A DNA stretch of 64,000 nucleotides, taken from assembly GCF_030463565.1 (NCBI RefSeq), contig NC_134660.1:5655501-5719500 (forward strand), written 5' to 3'. Source of the stretch: Pelecanus crispus (lineage: Eukaryota > Chordata > Aves > Pelecaniformes > Pelecanidae). Positions 21,101 through 33,125 of this stretch are shown piece after piece (the stretch's first letter is position 1; each line of letters opens with the position of its first letter). The position numbers were made by a program, and so were the translations under genes. The notes under the pieces were generated by a model that searched no databases, had not been told where the DNA came from, and saw only the letters and a program-made list of their open reading frames with translations.

Positions 21101-23318
21101 AACAATTGTGGCAATGCCCCAAAGCCAGGACTAATGACAGGAACATATTCCAAGCTGGAGGCTTTGAGTTTTGGAGGCTGAGGAAGGGACGGAGCTGGGC
21201 GTGCTGCTCCGGTGGAGGATGTCTGCAAGATGTCAGTGGGACAAGATAAGGCAGCACGAGTCACTGTTGCATCACGCCGGTTATTTCCACTAAGCTGGAA
21301 GCGTTTGTGCGAGAGCTCGGAGCACCTCGGGACGTGTGTGTGTGCACAACGTTTCTGCACAGAAAGGACGAGGGAGAGAGGCCACACAACAGATTGATAA
21401 CATCAAACCTCTGACCACACTCCTGCCGAGGGCCCAAAATCCATCAGCACAAATACATGATGGCTGGAGCTCAGCAAATACCACAAGCTCAGACATTTTT
21501 CACTCTGACATAATTATATCCCTTCTGGTATGCTATCATGCCCAGGAATCCAGTAATAAGATTGCAACACCCTCGAAAGCAACCGGACCTTCCTCTCTTG
21601 TTGCACAGCGATGTTATCTCGGCTGTCACCACCCTTGAGCACAGCTGACAGCACCAGTATGACTCGCCAGGACATGACTGTGTCAGGCCCAACAGCTGAT
21701 GGCATTGAGACATCCGAAAATCCCTCTGCCAAAGCACAGTCCCTGGGGCTGCTGCTGAGCAAGCCCTGGCTGCACTGCCAGGGAGACAGTGACGGGTGTG
21801 TATTTGCACCCTGCTAATGATTGTTAAAGGGGGCTACAGGAAGGATGGGGACAATCTTTTTAGCAAGGCCTGTTGTGACAGGACAAGGAGTAATGGATTT
21901 AAACTAAAGAAGAATAGACTTAGGCTGGATATAAGGAAGAAATTTTTTACAATGAGGGTGGTGAAGCACTGGCACAGGTTGCCCAGAGAGGCGGTGGAGG
22001 CCCCATCCCTGGGAACATCCCAGGCCAGGTTGGACGGGGCTGTGAGCACCCTGGGCTGGTTAAAGCTGTCCCTGGCACTGCAGGGGCTGGGCTGGGTGGG
22101 CTCTAAAGGTCCCTTCCAACCCAAAGCATTCCATGATTCCAGGAGCAGGGAGGTGATTGTCCCCCTGTACTCGGCACTGGTGAGGCCGCACCTGGAATAC
22201 TGTGTCCAGTTTTGGGCCCCTCAATACAAGAAAGACATTGGGGTGCTGGAGCGTGTTCAGAGACGGGCAACAAGGCTGGTGAAGGGTCTGGAGAACAAGT
22301 CTTATGAGGAGCGGCTGAGGGAACTGGGGGTGTTCAGCCTGGAGAAGAGGAGGCTGAGGGGAGACCTGATCGCTCTCTACAACTACCTGAAAGGAGGTAG
22401 TAGTGAGGTGGGTGTTGGTCTCTTCTCCCAAGTAGCTAGCGATAGGACGAGAGGAAATGGGCTCAAGCTGCGCCAGGGGAGGTTTAAACTGGAAATTAGG
22501 AAAAATTTCTTTACGGAAAGGGTGGTCAAGCATTGGAACAGGCTGCCCAGAGAGGTGGTGGAGTCACCATCCCTGGAAGTGTTCAAAAAATGGGTAGATG
22601 TCGCACTTCGGGATATGGTTTAGTCTAGTCTACCCTTGATTGGTTTAGGTGGGCTTGGTAGTGTAGGTTAATGGTTGGACTGGATGATGTTAAAGGTTTT
22701 TTCCAACTTAGACGATTCTATGATTCTATGACTCTATGATTGTACCTCCAACCTTTGCCAAACCCCCCCATCACCCACCCAGCTGATAACCCCAATGTTG
22801 CGATGGCCAAGAATGTTCCCTTTTATGCTACTTCATCCTCCCAGGACCACTAGTCCTGACCCAGCTGGCCACCTCCATCGTGGCATTACCTTCCCTGGGC
22901 ATGGCCAGCACCTCTTCACCACACCGCAAGATGCAGATGCACCCTTCATTGCCACACGGACATGACCACAGCCCTTGCTTTGGCCTCAGGGCTCAACCAC
23001 CGGCCGTAACACAGCCGTGGGTATGCCCAGAGCAGGAGAGAGCGCGTGTGTCCACAAGACCACATGAGCTCCTCCACTGCAGCCAAGCCCCAGCCATCTC
23101 CCCATCAGAAGCACAACCCCAGGTGGTACTCACTTCATGTTCTCCACGGAGCGTCCCCGAAAAGCTGCAAAGGGGGACAGGAGGGTGGCCATGGCCACAA
23201 TCCAGCAGTTGAAGAAGGCCACCTTGCAGAAGTAGTGGAAGGTGGCATTGTACCGGTAAAGCAGCAGGGCTGCCACGGGGAAGAGGAGCAGCAGCCCGTG
23301 GAGCAGGACCACCTCCAT
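18180..23318 (-). CDS. 1-acylglycerol-3-phosphate O-acyltransferase, AGPAT1-like (complete)
   Basis: ER membrane enzyme that acylates lysophosphatidic acid to phosphatidic acid in glycerolipid synthesis. Exons: 23134-23318, 19626-19759, 19151-19326, 18915-19010, 18600-18672, 18180-18421 (906 nt, 301 aa plus stop, all phases consistent). The N-terminus is a hydrophobic stretch ([20 protein letters not shown]). All four acyltransferase motifs are intact: NHQASLD (98-104, catalytic His99 and Asp104), GIIFIDR (138-144), FPEGTR (171-176) and VPIFPIV (198-204). GIIFIDRHK and ACWLSG are closer to human AGPAT1 (GVIFIDRKR, ACWLAG) than to AGPAT2 (GVFFINRQR). Human AGPAT1 is 283 aa; the extra length is at the C-terminus. 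Whether it is the AGPAT1 orthologue or a separate paralogue is not settled. Confidence 0.92.
19760..21824. other. AGPAT intron 1, distal part
   Basis: Intron sequence with a poly-A run near 20,085-20,107 and no recognisable exon on either strand. Confidence 0.5.
21825..22140 (+). repeat. CR1 LINE 3' end, first of two
   Basis: Begins ggggctacaggaaggatggg and encodes the end of the CR1 reverse-transcriptase ORF ([34 protein letters not shown]), then 3' sequence ending cattccatgattcc. It lies in AGPAT intron 1, opposite to the gene. Confidence 0.88.
22141..22741 (+). repeat. CR1 LINE 3' end, second of two
   Basis: A different, longer CR1 copy directly after the first: [34 protein letters not shown] and [13 protein letters not shown], then a stop and the typical tail gattctatgattctatgac. 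5' truncated. With the preceding copy it makes a fortuitous long open frame. Confidence 0.92.
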
Positions 23319-24007
23319 CGTGCCGCCCCGGCAGAAGGATGCTGAGGAGTTCAGCCCACGTCCCTGAGAGCAGGGCGAGTGGAGCAGCGGATGCCGAGGA
23401 GCGTGGCAGGTGAATCAGGTGTATCAGCAGAGCAGTGCGTGGGTGTTTGGGGCTGGTCCAGGGGAAGGCGCTGTGTGTATCTCACGCTGTACAGAGGCTC
23501 GAGGATGGACCAGCTCAGACGGGAGGCAGCCTACCCCACCAAGGGTGGAGAGCGGTGGTGAGTCAGTGCCAGGGACCCTCGGTCACCCAAGGTGTCACTG
23601 CTGCTAAGTGCCCTCCTGGGCTGTTAAAAGCCATTGCAGTGCCTCCAACTTGATGCAATCAGATCTGTTGCCCACAAAAACGTCCATGCTCTGGGCACCT
23701 CTCCTGGCCACGGGGACCCCAACCCTGGGAAAGGGGGGTCTCAGCTGGTAGGGACAGCGGGAGCTGGTTCTGGTCCATGCCCATCACCCCCGCAAGGCTT
23801 GTCCCAGATCCCTGTTGGCATTGTGGCTAATCCCTAAACCTCACCCTGCAGAGTATCAGATTATTGGAAATTATCTCCCTGCTGCTCCCCGCCTGCGCCT
23901 GCAGCAGGCACGTGGTGCCAGTGCTCCCCAGTGCAGAGATATCTGCTCGCCCCCCAGTTTGGGCTGCAGGAGCCCCTCTGCTCTTCCTCTCCCAAGGCCC
24001 AGCATCT
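23319..24007. other. AGPAT 5' flank
   Basis: Presumed promoter and 5' untranslated region of the AGPAT gene. It is moderately GC-rich, with no clear TATA box and no exon recognised. Confidence 0.4.
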
Positions 24008-24012
24008 GTCAC

Positions 24013-24526
24013 TGTCCTGGTTTTGGCTGGGATAGAGTTAATTGTCTTCCTAGTAGCTGGTGTAGTGCTGTGGTTTAGATTTAGTTTGAGAATAGTGCTG
24101 CTAACACACAGATGGTTTAGTTGTTGCTAAGCAGTGCTTACACTGGTCAAGGACTTTTCAGCTCCCCATGCTCTGCCGGGTGCACAAGAAGCTGGGAGGG
24201 GGCACAGCCAGGCCAGCTGACCCAGCCTGGCCAAAGGGCCATTCCATACCATACGGCGTCGTGGGCAGTATAGAAACTGGGGGGAGTTGGCTGGGGGCTC
24301 CTATCGCTGCTCGGGGACGGGCTGGGCACCAGTGAGTGAGTGGTGAGCAATTGCTTTATGCATCACTTTGTATATTATTATTTTCCCTTCCTTTCCTGTC
24401 CTATTAAACGGTCTTTATCTCAACCCACAAACTTTACTTTCCGCCACCCCCCACCCCAATTCTCTCCCCCACCCCACTGGGGACGGCCGTGTGGTGTTTA
24501 GCTGCCTGCCAGGTTAAACCACAGCA
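24013..24526. mobile_element. Solo LTR of an avian endogenous retrovirus (ERVL-like, fossil)
   Basis: The element is 514 bp with TG...CA ends (tgtcctggttttggctggga ... ggttaaaccacagca), flanked by a perfect 5-bp target duplication GTCAC (24008-24012 and 24527-24531). It contains an ATTAAA signal (cctattaaacgg). No internal retroviral sequence adjoins it, so it is a solo LTR left by recombination. A 5-bp duplication fits ERVL-type elements. The intact ends suggest a moderately young insertion. Confidence 0.85.
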
Positions 24527-24531
24527 GTCAC

Positions 24532-26811
24532 CAAGGTCCAAGCAATGCCACAGGGGTCTGAGCTCTGCCACCCCCCTCCCCTCTCCCACCCTCAGCAGAA
24601 GGAGATGACAGCCCTGGCCCCAGCTGGCAGCCAAGGGCTGCACTGAGTTAGATGTTTGCATAGGTGCAGTAACACGCACAGGGCTGTAATTAGCCTCTCC
24701 TCCGGCTCTGTTGCTTTCACAGTGGGCACGCAGGATCCAGGCCAACTCTGGATTGCCCTGCAGAAACTATGGTCTTGCTTTTAAAAAGCAAGCACTTGTC
24801 ATTGCAGAGATAACTCTGGCCTGGTCTCAGCCACCAGCAGCATCCCCCAGCCCGGCTGTTCCATGTCCCAAGGCCTGCCAGGGACATCCGCATGCCCAGA
24901 CCCATCAGTTCCCCTCTGACCCTTGGGGCAGGAGCCTGCCAGCAGCGAACTCCACTCACGCCTTCCCGTAACAACCCCACCGGGGCTCTGGGGCAAACAG
25001 TCCCGTTACACAGTGCTGGGGAGAGGCATCACATCACCTGGGTCAAACCCAGCAGCCCTGCCCTTCATCTGACACAGCCTGCCTTCGGCAAAACCACTCC
25101 ACATCTCCCCTGCTCTGGTCCCCTCCGTGCCCATGGCTGCTCCTTCCTCCCACACCTTCTCCCTGTCCCTGCTGATGTGGGTGCAAGCAGGTGCCTTTGG
25201 GCTCCTGGCTGTGCGATGCTCTCCATGCTGCCAGCTGAAGGGTGCCCTGGTTCAACAAGTGTGACGCAGAGAGAACTCCAAAGGTTGCTTCCACCATGGG
25301 TGTTGCAATCCCCATTGCTTCATCCTCCCATTCCTCTCATTCTCATATTCAGGCTAAGATTGGGCCATATCTTGAGCCCACTCTTCCTGTCCACCCCATC
25401 CCCAGGCAACTCCTCTCCTCCTTCCCTTTCTGTCTATATGGTTATGGAAACCTTTGTGCACCAGCCTGGTTTCCCATCAAACTCAGCTCAGCTTTTAGAC
25501 AATCTCCTTCACTTCTGCTCCTGCTGCTCTGCCCAGCCAGTCTCGCAGCCTCTCGGGGTGCTCCCAGCTGGAGATGTGCCTTCATGCCGCAACCCAGCGT
25601 GGCTCCTTTGCTCCACATCGAGGAGCTGCTTCTCCAGCTTCAGCAGGAGCCAGGCTGAGCTTTGCTGCAAGGGAAGATCTGCCTGTGCCAGAGCACAGCT
25701 CAGTCCTGGGCTCGGGGACGATGAGCCTTCCTTTCCATAGGGACCCCAGAAGAGAGATAGGGCGGTCCTTGTGCCCGATGGGAGCAGAAGAAGAGGATTT
25801 AAGGTGCAACTGCCTGGGCACCATCTTTCTGCATGCTGCAAGCTCCAGATGGCCACCAGCCCTGAAGTCTCCTGCTAGGAGCTCTGCTCTTAAGGCAAAG
25901 CCTCCTGGTAACTGGCCTGTAACCCCCCCGGAGTCAAAGCAGGGCTGGCACCCCCAGGTAGGGTAGGGGACAGCTTCCAGTACCCAAAATGCATCTGCCT
26001 CCTTTTTTCCTGGTGAGCAGAGGGGACACTGAGTCCTAGGGAACCCCATACTCACCCATGCTGCATCCCCTTTATCAGGCTGCTGCCTTGACCACATCCC
26101 CACCAGGAACAAGCTGCAGGCCAGATCCAGCTGTCCCCATGCCGTGCTCAGCCAGGAGCATCCCACTCTGCTTCCCAGCACCACCCATCAGCAACTCCCT
26201 ATATTGCCCCAGCACCTGCATCAGGCACTGATGTACCACCCCCCCCCGGGTGCAAGATGCTCGTGCCCCCCCAGCTTGGGGGGAGCCCTGCACTCAGGCA
26301 CAAAGCCAGCAGTCTGGATAATTACAGAAGCTTAATTAGTGACAGCAGGGTGCTTTCTTAACAAAGCAAATTAATTACAGGCAATGATGTGCTGCATTGA
26401 GATCTGAAGGGACTAATGAAGACCAGGGCCACCTGGGCTGGCATCACCCACCCACGGGGACACAGCGTAGCTCATGCTGCAGAGTCCTCATGGCTTGGCA
26501 GGGACACGTTGTGCAGCCGGGATTGGGATGTCACCACTAACCTGCTGGGGGGACAAGCCCTCTGCAGAGCATGGGGACAAAACCAGTCCCTGTTTGGGGT
26601 CACGTTGTCACCTAGGTTTGGTGACAGGCTTCATGACACCCCCTGCCTCGGGGTGGCCCACGGGGAGGAAGCCAGCGTGCCCAGCAAAATACAAAATACG
26701 GGACCACCCTGAAACTGTGGTATCATGGAGCATCTGTGCTCAGCACCTGCAGGATTTTCTGGGGTCGAGGGCTGGGATGTGCAGAAGAAACCATTCTGGG
26801 AAGCATGGAGC
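24532..26811. other. Intergenic between the LTR and PRR29
   Basis: No exon recognised. A small AT-rich block at about 26,316-26,400 carries three TAATTA homeodomain-type cores within 70 bp and may be regulatory or part of the PRR29 3' region. Confidence 0.4.
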
Positions 26812-29800
26812 TCACAGCCTCTCCTCCATCACATCGTAGTACTCTGCGGAGAGAAAAGGGGACCTGGAGGACGTGCAAGGGCCACCTCCAGGACCCAATG
26901 GATGGAGGGAACAGAGAGGGCTCAGCCTTTGACTGGGGGCTGCCCGGTTGATGCACACACGAGGGCAAGATGTCCCTCACTGAGGGACATGGGGAGAACG
27001 TGTCCTTACCCGATGCTGGTGGGACGTTGGCTCCCACGGTCCCTGTGGCGCTGGGGGGTGGAGGGGGGGGCACTGCGTTGCTGGAGAGGAGCAAGGACAG
27101 GAGTGAGTGCTGGCCTAGTATTGCTCCTTGTGTCCCAGCTTGGGCTGGAAGTCCTGTTACACCAGGGGCTGCAGGGACACACATGCAGCCCTGTGCTGGG
27201 TGCCACAAAGCAGCACCCTCGTTACTCACACCTCCCCATCTTCAGCTGGTAAGTCTGTGCCCAGGTACCGCATGGCCGCCGGCCCCCAATCCCACACCGG
27301 GACCGGCCATGCCAGGATAGGAGCAGGACCAGGGTAGGGGATGTAGTGATGGTGGAAAACCACAGCCTCCTCTTCCTCTCCGGTCTGCAAAGGCACCACC
27401 GTCGCCTGTGGGGAGGAACAAAAGGCAGGGCTGTTCCAGGCCCCTTTTGGCAGCCATCTCCCCGGGGCACTACTCCCCAAAGGACCAGCGAGAGAGTTCC
27501 CATAGAGCCGTGCTTGGCTGAGATGCCGCCAGCATGGTGCGGCTCTCCCGTGGTCCAGCTGGGTGGGCTCAATCCCACACAAAGCCCCATGGTCAGCCAG
27601 CATGGGAACCCAGCTGCTGGGGACACAGGGAGGTGGCAGCCCCACAGATGGGACCTCAAAACGCTGCTGGGAAGAGCCCATTTGATCCAGCTGCTGAGAT
27701 GTGACAGGCAGGGTCCGGTCTTGGCCAGCGTGGTGAGCTGGTGGGTGCTGGGTGTGCAGCACAGGAGGATGCACGCCTAGAGATGCCAGCTGGCAGCGAG
27801 CAAGGCAGCTGCCCTTGGCCCAGCTCTCACCCCTGCCGAGAAAGCAGCAGTTGTTCCCCCTGCCCACGGAGATGAAATGTTTAATATGATTTTTGTTCAA
27901 GATGGACTTTTAAATGAAAGCCCTTGCAGAGCCATCCTGCCTAATGAATAGTGCTCAGCCTCGCTACTCGGCCGCCACAGCCCAGCGCTGCACCCTGCCC
28001 GTGCCGCAGCACACAGGGAGGGTCCTGGCTCTTCCTGGCTCGGCTAAATCACCTCCAAGCAGGCTGGATGTGATCTGTGCTGGCAGAGCTCGGGGTCAAA
28101 CAAGCACAAAGAGCCCCAAAACCCCAAGGGGCTGCAGAACCTGGGCTGAGATGGGCTGAGACCACCCAGCTTCTGCACCTGGAGGGGTCTCACGCTGTGC
28201 CAAAGCAGGACATGGGCACCCTGCTCTCCTGAGCAGCTCTGGAAAGGTCCCTGTGCCCATCTCTTTGGTCCTTTTGGTCCTTTGGTCCTTGATCCTTTGC
28301 CCATCAAGCATCCCTGACCCTTACCTGGGCAGCAGCTGGGGATGGTCCAAACCCGAAGGACGTCAGTGCCGACACAGCCAGGCTGTTCATCACCACCTGG
28401 TGCATTTGGGAATTTTGAATCATCATCAACTCGATTAAATCTGCCAGAGAGTAAGGGGCTCTGTGTCGGAGAGGGATCAGAGCAAGGGCACCAGAAACGT
28501 GGCCATGGGATGAGTGCCTGGGATGGGGCGGCACCAAGGCTTGTCCCTGTGCCCAAGCGGTGGGAGCTAAGCCAAACTCCCACCCACCCCAATTTGGAAG
28601 GCCCATGTGGCACTTAAAAATTGTTTTGCTTGGATAAAGCTTTAAAATAGCCATATTTCAGCCTTTTCTTATTTGCAAATGTGATTAAACATCTGGTCTG
28701 GCTTGCTGAAGGCTGCTCACAAAAGGTGATTAGTGGTGCTGGAGGCATCAGACTTTCCGCCCATTTGGAGGAGAATTGCTCTGGTCCTGGCAGCGCTCAG
28801 CGGCTTGGCAAGCCTCTGCCTTGGCACCAGGCAGCAGAGCCGGTGTCCGGGGGGTGGCACCACATGGGGAGCACGCCAGGGTCGGCTCTGCTTTGCACCA
28901 CATCATGAACGGGGGAGCTCAGAAACCTCCGAAGGAGGCAGGAGCTGGAGCTGGACCGTGGGGGCCGATCACCTCTCCATTCCCAGGAGCAAGCACCTAT
29001 GGAACTGGGTCCAGGAGAGGAGCAGGCTGGGGATGCTTGGTGTCTCCTCAGCCCCTGCCTGGCTCCGCACGAGCAGCTGGGACCCGGAGCAGCCGTGCAC
29101 ATACAGGTTAGCATCCCAGCCCCCTTGGCTGGATGCCCAAGCCACGTTGCGGCTGCTGAGGGCAATCCGGCTGCAGGGGAAGCACGGCATCTGGCTCTGC
29201 ATTTCCATTAAAACATCCCCATTTACCACAGGCATGAAGTCCCCCTGCAAAATGCCTGTAAACCTGCTGGAGGGGCTGCCTCCAAGATCCCGCTGGCTTT
29301 GTGCATGAGACCCATGAGCCCCCATTAGCCAGAGCCATGGATAAAAAGAGGTTTGGGCTTCCACGTGTCCCACATGCCAGATCCCCAAATGCTTTCACAG
29401 CTGCAGGGACAGGCTCCCAAGGCACCCATGAGGCAGCCGACCCTCCGGCGAGGAGCATTACAGCACAACCCGGGAGGTGGCCGGAGCCAGAGCCACGAGG
29501 AGGGAGCAGGCCAGCAGCCAGGCATTGAACTGGGAGGAGAAAGCACACGAAGGGCTGGCGGCTCTTAATGGATCCCACCTGTCCCACTGGAAAGGCAGCC
29601 AGCCCCCACTGCAGGGCTGTGAGGGGCCGGGCCAGGGTCTCCATTTTCTTCCCACCCCAATTTTGAGTGTGCCCTTTCCTCCGAGTATTTTTAAAGACAG
29701 CTCAACCTTCTCCCCTCCCCGCAAGACTGTATGGCTTCTCCCACAGCATGTCCCGGGGACCACAACCCACCCCCCCCACCTCTGCTGTCTGCTCCCCCAG

Positions 29801-30410
29801 CCCAGATTGCTGGATCCTGGGTTGCGCAAGGTTGGGTGAAGCCCTTATGGACAGTTGGTCTTTGTTCCTGCCTGCTGCATCCCACAGGCTCTGGGGCTGG
29901 CACGTGTCTCCCTCCAGTCCCACCTAGCATGGCCAAGAAGCCCGTATCACTCCAGCTTTCCCTGGTGACGCTCCCTACTCCCACATGAAATGGGGCTTTG
30001 GAGAACAAAGAAATGTGGATTTCAAAAACGGCCCAAAACCATTCCCTGGGAGCATCCTGGTGCGGCCAAAGCCAGCCCAGACTCCAAGGTTGGTAAAACC
30101 ACGAAAAATTGCATCTCATGGGGCAAAGCAGCCATCGAAGTATGGTGTGGCCGGCCCTGTGAGGCTGGGGGGGGGGGCATGCAGCCCCCCCGCCTGCCCC
30201 TCATACTGAGAAGGCTGGGAAAAAAAGAAGAGGATGAAGTTAAGCTGGTTTTAGCGCTGACCTCTACGACATCTACCGTCACGCACCTCCCCGGATTTGT
30301 GGGGGTCCGGCAGGGGGGACCAGGGCAGCTGCGGTCCTGGAAAGCTGCTGGAGGATCATCACTGGCTGCTGGGGCACCGACACGGCCCCACCAGATCTCC
30401 CAGGTCGGAG
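26812..30410 (-). CDS. PRR29: Proline-rich protein 29 (PRR29), start codon not found
   Basis: Small vertebrate protein of unknown molecular function. Coding exons: 30287-30410, 28325-28440, 27230-27405, 27010-27080, 26812-26843 (519 nt in phase, ending in a stop at 26812-26814). Matches to human PRR29 as I recall it: VPQQPVMILQQLS (human VPTPWVTFLQPLS), DLIELMMIQNSQMHQ (human DLLELMMLQNAQMHQ), VVFHHHYIPY (human LVFHHHYLPY), PSATGTVGANVPPAS (human PSATGTVGADVPPAS) and EYYDVMEERL (human DYYDAESLL). The first exon listed opens in phase 0 after a tttcag acceptor. No in-frame ATG precedes it, so a short upstream coding exon is missing from this model. The human protein is about 189 aa, against at least 172 aa here. 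Confidence 0.88.
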
Positions 30411-32900
30411 CTGAAAAGCAGGAGGGGAAGGAAAACCCCAGGGATCTCCCTGTTAGTGTGGCAGCCGGGGAGGAGAGGGGAGAGGAGCCGGTGGCAGGGA
30501 GGAGGGCAACACTGGCACCGGGGGGACCAGGGATGAGAGCCTCAGAGGAAGGGGTGGCTTGTGCTGACCCCCTCTTTCCAGGGGTGCAGCCCTGCAAGCC
30601 TGGATGAATTGCATGCCCGGCAAGTCCCAAGCCCTGGGGACACATCGCTTTGCAGAAGTGGCCTTTCCAGGGGTCCAGGGGTCTGCAGGGAGCAGGGAGA
30701 CATTTTGCAAAGAGCAGCTTTCCTGCCCCAGACCCCAGTGCCCACCCAAAACCCTGACCCCATCCCCTGTCTCCTCCCACCCCATCCCATTTTCCCCACC
30801 CTACCCTCGCTCAGCCCTGATTATCCCATAAATCCAGAGACGAAGCTGCTCTCCAGGGCTTACCCTGTGTGGGATGACATATGTCCCTGCTGGGGTGTCC
30901 CCCCAGATCCCATGGGGGTCCCCCACTGCCCCCTCCTCCATGGCTTGGGCAGGCATGCAGGCGATGGGGCGAGCAGAGCTGCTGTAGGCAGCAGGGCTCG
31001 TTGCTATAGCTGCTGGGGCTAAACAAACCCTGCCCGGAGGTTTGGCCACTGGAGGAGCGTCCCTGGGCTGGTTTTCCCTGCAGTGCATCCCCAGGATAAC
31101 CCCCACACACACTGCAAAAGGCTGTGGGGCAGGGATGGCTTGTGCCCCTCTGATCGCATTTCTGAGCCTGCAGGAAAACCTTCCCTACAGAGAAGTGAGC
31201 TGGGAGCAGGGGGCTGCAGGTTTTTCCAAGCCCTGCTACTGGTCCCACTGGCAGGGGAGAGCCGGTCCCAGTGCTGGGGCTGCTCAGCCCCACTGGCATC
31301 TCACAGCTTGTGGCTTTGGGAGCTTTCCTAAAATCCCAGGTCCCAGCACCCTGTGGTCTCCGCAGGTCCCATCCATCGCAGCCAGCGGGAGACGGGTCTG
31401 CTCCTGCCATGTGGCTTGTGCTCTCAGAGCCTCTGTTTCCCAGTCTTGGGGGCTGCATTTCTGAGCAGGGAGATATTGGGGGATACTGAGCCCAAACACA
31501 GCCACCCCGGACAGAGCAAACATCGCTCAGCCAGGGGTAAGAGGGAAAACCTGTGATGACAGCTCCCTGCTACCTCCTCCTGAGCTTTGGCAATCTGGGG
31601 CTCTGGGACATCCCAAGCCAGAGGTGATCCCACCTTTAACAGCCTTTTCTCTGTAGTTTAAGGGCTGTTGCCTCACCACTGCCAGGTCACCTCTCTGGGG
31701 CAGAAGGCAGAGAAATAAGAAAACAAGGATGGGGTGGGGGCTGGCGGGCTGTGCTTTCCCATCAGAGCGGCTCACTCCTCGCCATGCCGCCTCTTTGATT
31801 GGGACTTACTGAAAGGTCCTTTCAAGCACTGGCGGAAAGCACCTGGAGGGGCTGGGAGGCAGCTGCAGCGCGTCCCTGCGGGGCTGAGCTGCGTCACCTG
31901 CGCCTGGCGGGGCTCCAGGATGTCAGAGCAAACCTGGCGAGGTGCCTTTGCAGGGAATGTTGGGAGATGGGTCTGGGTGAGAGTCCGGGATAACTTTGGA
32001 TGTCAGGCTGGGATCGGATCTCCGAGGCTCTGCGGTGCCTGCCATCAGATGGAGACACCTCTGCCTGTGCACCACAGGTTTGGGGTCTCCATTGGTGGAG
32101 GGAGAAGGTCCTTCCACCCCATGGGATGTCCCCTTGCAGGTCCTCAGAGACAACATACACACACACACACGAGGCACAGTGGCCGGGGGTGTCACTTGGC
32201 CCTGCCGGTGCCACCCGAGGTCTGGTCCCCAGGGTGCCCATGGCACAGTGCCAGGTCCCCTGGGTCTGGCTCCCAGCCTCCTGGATCACTTCCCCAGGGA
32301 TGCAATGACCCTTGGAACGCCACCTCATCCCCCCCGCCGGAAACCCAGGCAAGGCTTCGCAGGACCACGAATCGATTGCACCAGAGCCTGGCTCCAGCCT
32401 GCTGCTCTTCCCTACCATGAGTCCCTCCCAGGATGCTCACAAGGGGATTTGTGTCCAGCAGACCAACACCAGCTCACGTTTTCCATTTATCTCCCCCTGG
32501 CCAGAGAGCTCTGCATGTCGAGCTCAGCCCAGGGAAACACTGCGGCTGGGAACAAAATATTTAAGCCCAGCATTGCAATGAAAAACCACTTTCTCCCCCA
32601 AAACAGCCCAACTTCCCCCTGACCTGAGGTACCTTTCCTCCACCTCCATCAGCTGCATTTCCCCACACTGCTCTTCTGGGTGATTATTCCCATCAATTAC
32701 ATCCAAAATCCACCGTCCACTGATAGCACAGATCTGGGAACTTTTCCTAGGAACCCAGCCTGCAGCCAGCCCTATTCACCAAGCAGGAACAGATCTCTCC
32801 AAAAACTCTTGTTCTGCCCCAAAATGGCACTGGAGACACCCCGGATGCCAGGGGAGGAGCGCTCCGAGGCCGGCTGTCTTAGCCCCCAGCCATTGGCTCC
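30411..32900. other. PRR29 5' flank / intergenic
   Basis: Should contain the first exon and promoter of PRR29. An ATG with a good donor at about 30,867-30,888 (minus strand) was considered, but its phase does not fit. Otherwise GC-rich with no recognised gene, and a short CA run at 32,156-32,172. Confidence 0.4.
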
Positions 32901-32909
32901 AGTCGGGCT

Positions 32910-33125
32910 ATTTTCTGCTTGATTAGATTTTGCTCTGTGTTCCTAATTTCTCCAAGCCCCTCCAGATTATTTCTCTGCCTTTTGTTATAACTCCCAAATT
33001 CCCATTATTTGCACATTTAATTACTGTGCTGATTACCCCCTGCTTCTGGCAGAGCCTGGCTTGCTCTGAACAGAGCCTGGGTATCCATCTCGCTGGTGCT
33101 AATAATGTTCTCGTCTGTAAGAAGG
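32910..33125. other. AT-rich island in GC-rich surroundings
   Basis: Non-coding block rich in TAATT and ATTA motifs (ttgattagattttgctctg ... catttaattactgtgctgat). The composition contrast suggests a conserved non-coding element. No conservation data available. Confidence 0.35.

Noticed and set aside
21796-22623. 275-codon open frame as a host gene
   Set aside because: It translates to two CR1 reverse-transcriptase C-termini joined by repeat 3' sequence, so it is LINE-derived, not a host gene.
24892-25740. 282-codon open frame (plus)
   Set aside because: Composition is Pro/Ser/Leu-rich low complexity with no domain and no splice context. Chance frame in GC-rich intergenic DNA.
30022-30780. 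252-codon open frame (minus) overlapping the first PRR29 exon
   Set aside because: The PRR29-like peptide lies in another frame with matching splice phases. This long frame has no homology I recognise.
30867-30888. ATGTCATCCCACACAGG followed by gtaagc (minus) as PRR29 exon 1
   Set aside because: It ends in phase 2, while the next PRR29 exon needs phase 0. Joining them would run into a stop.
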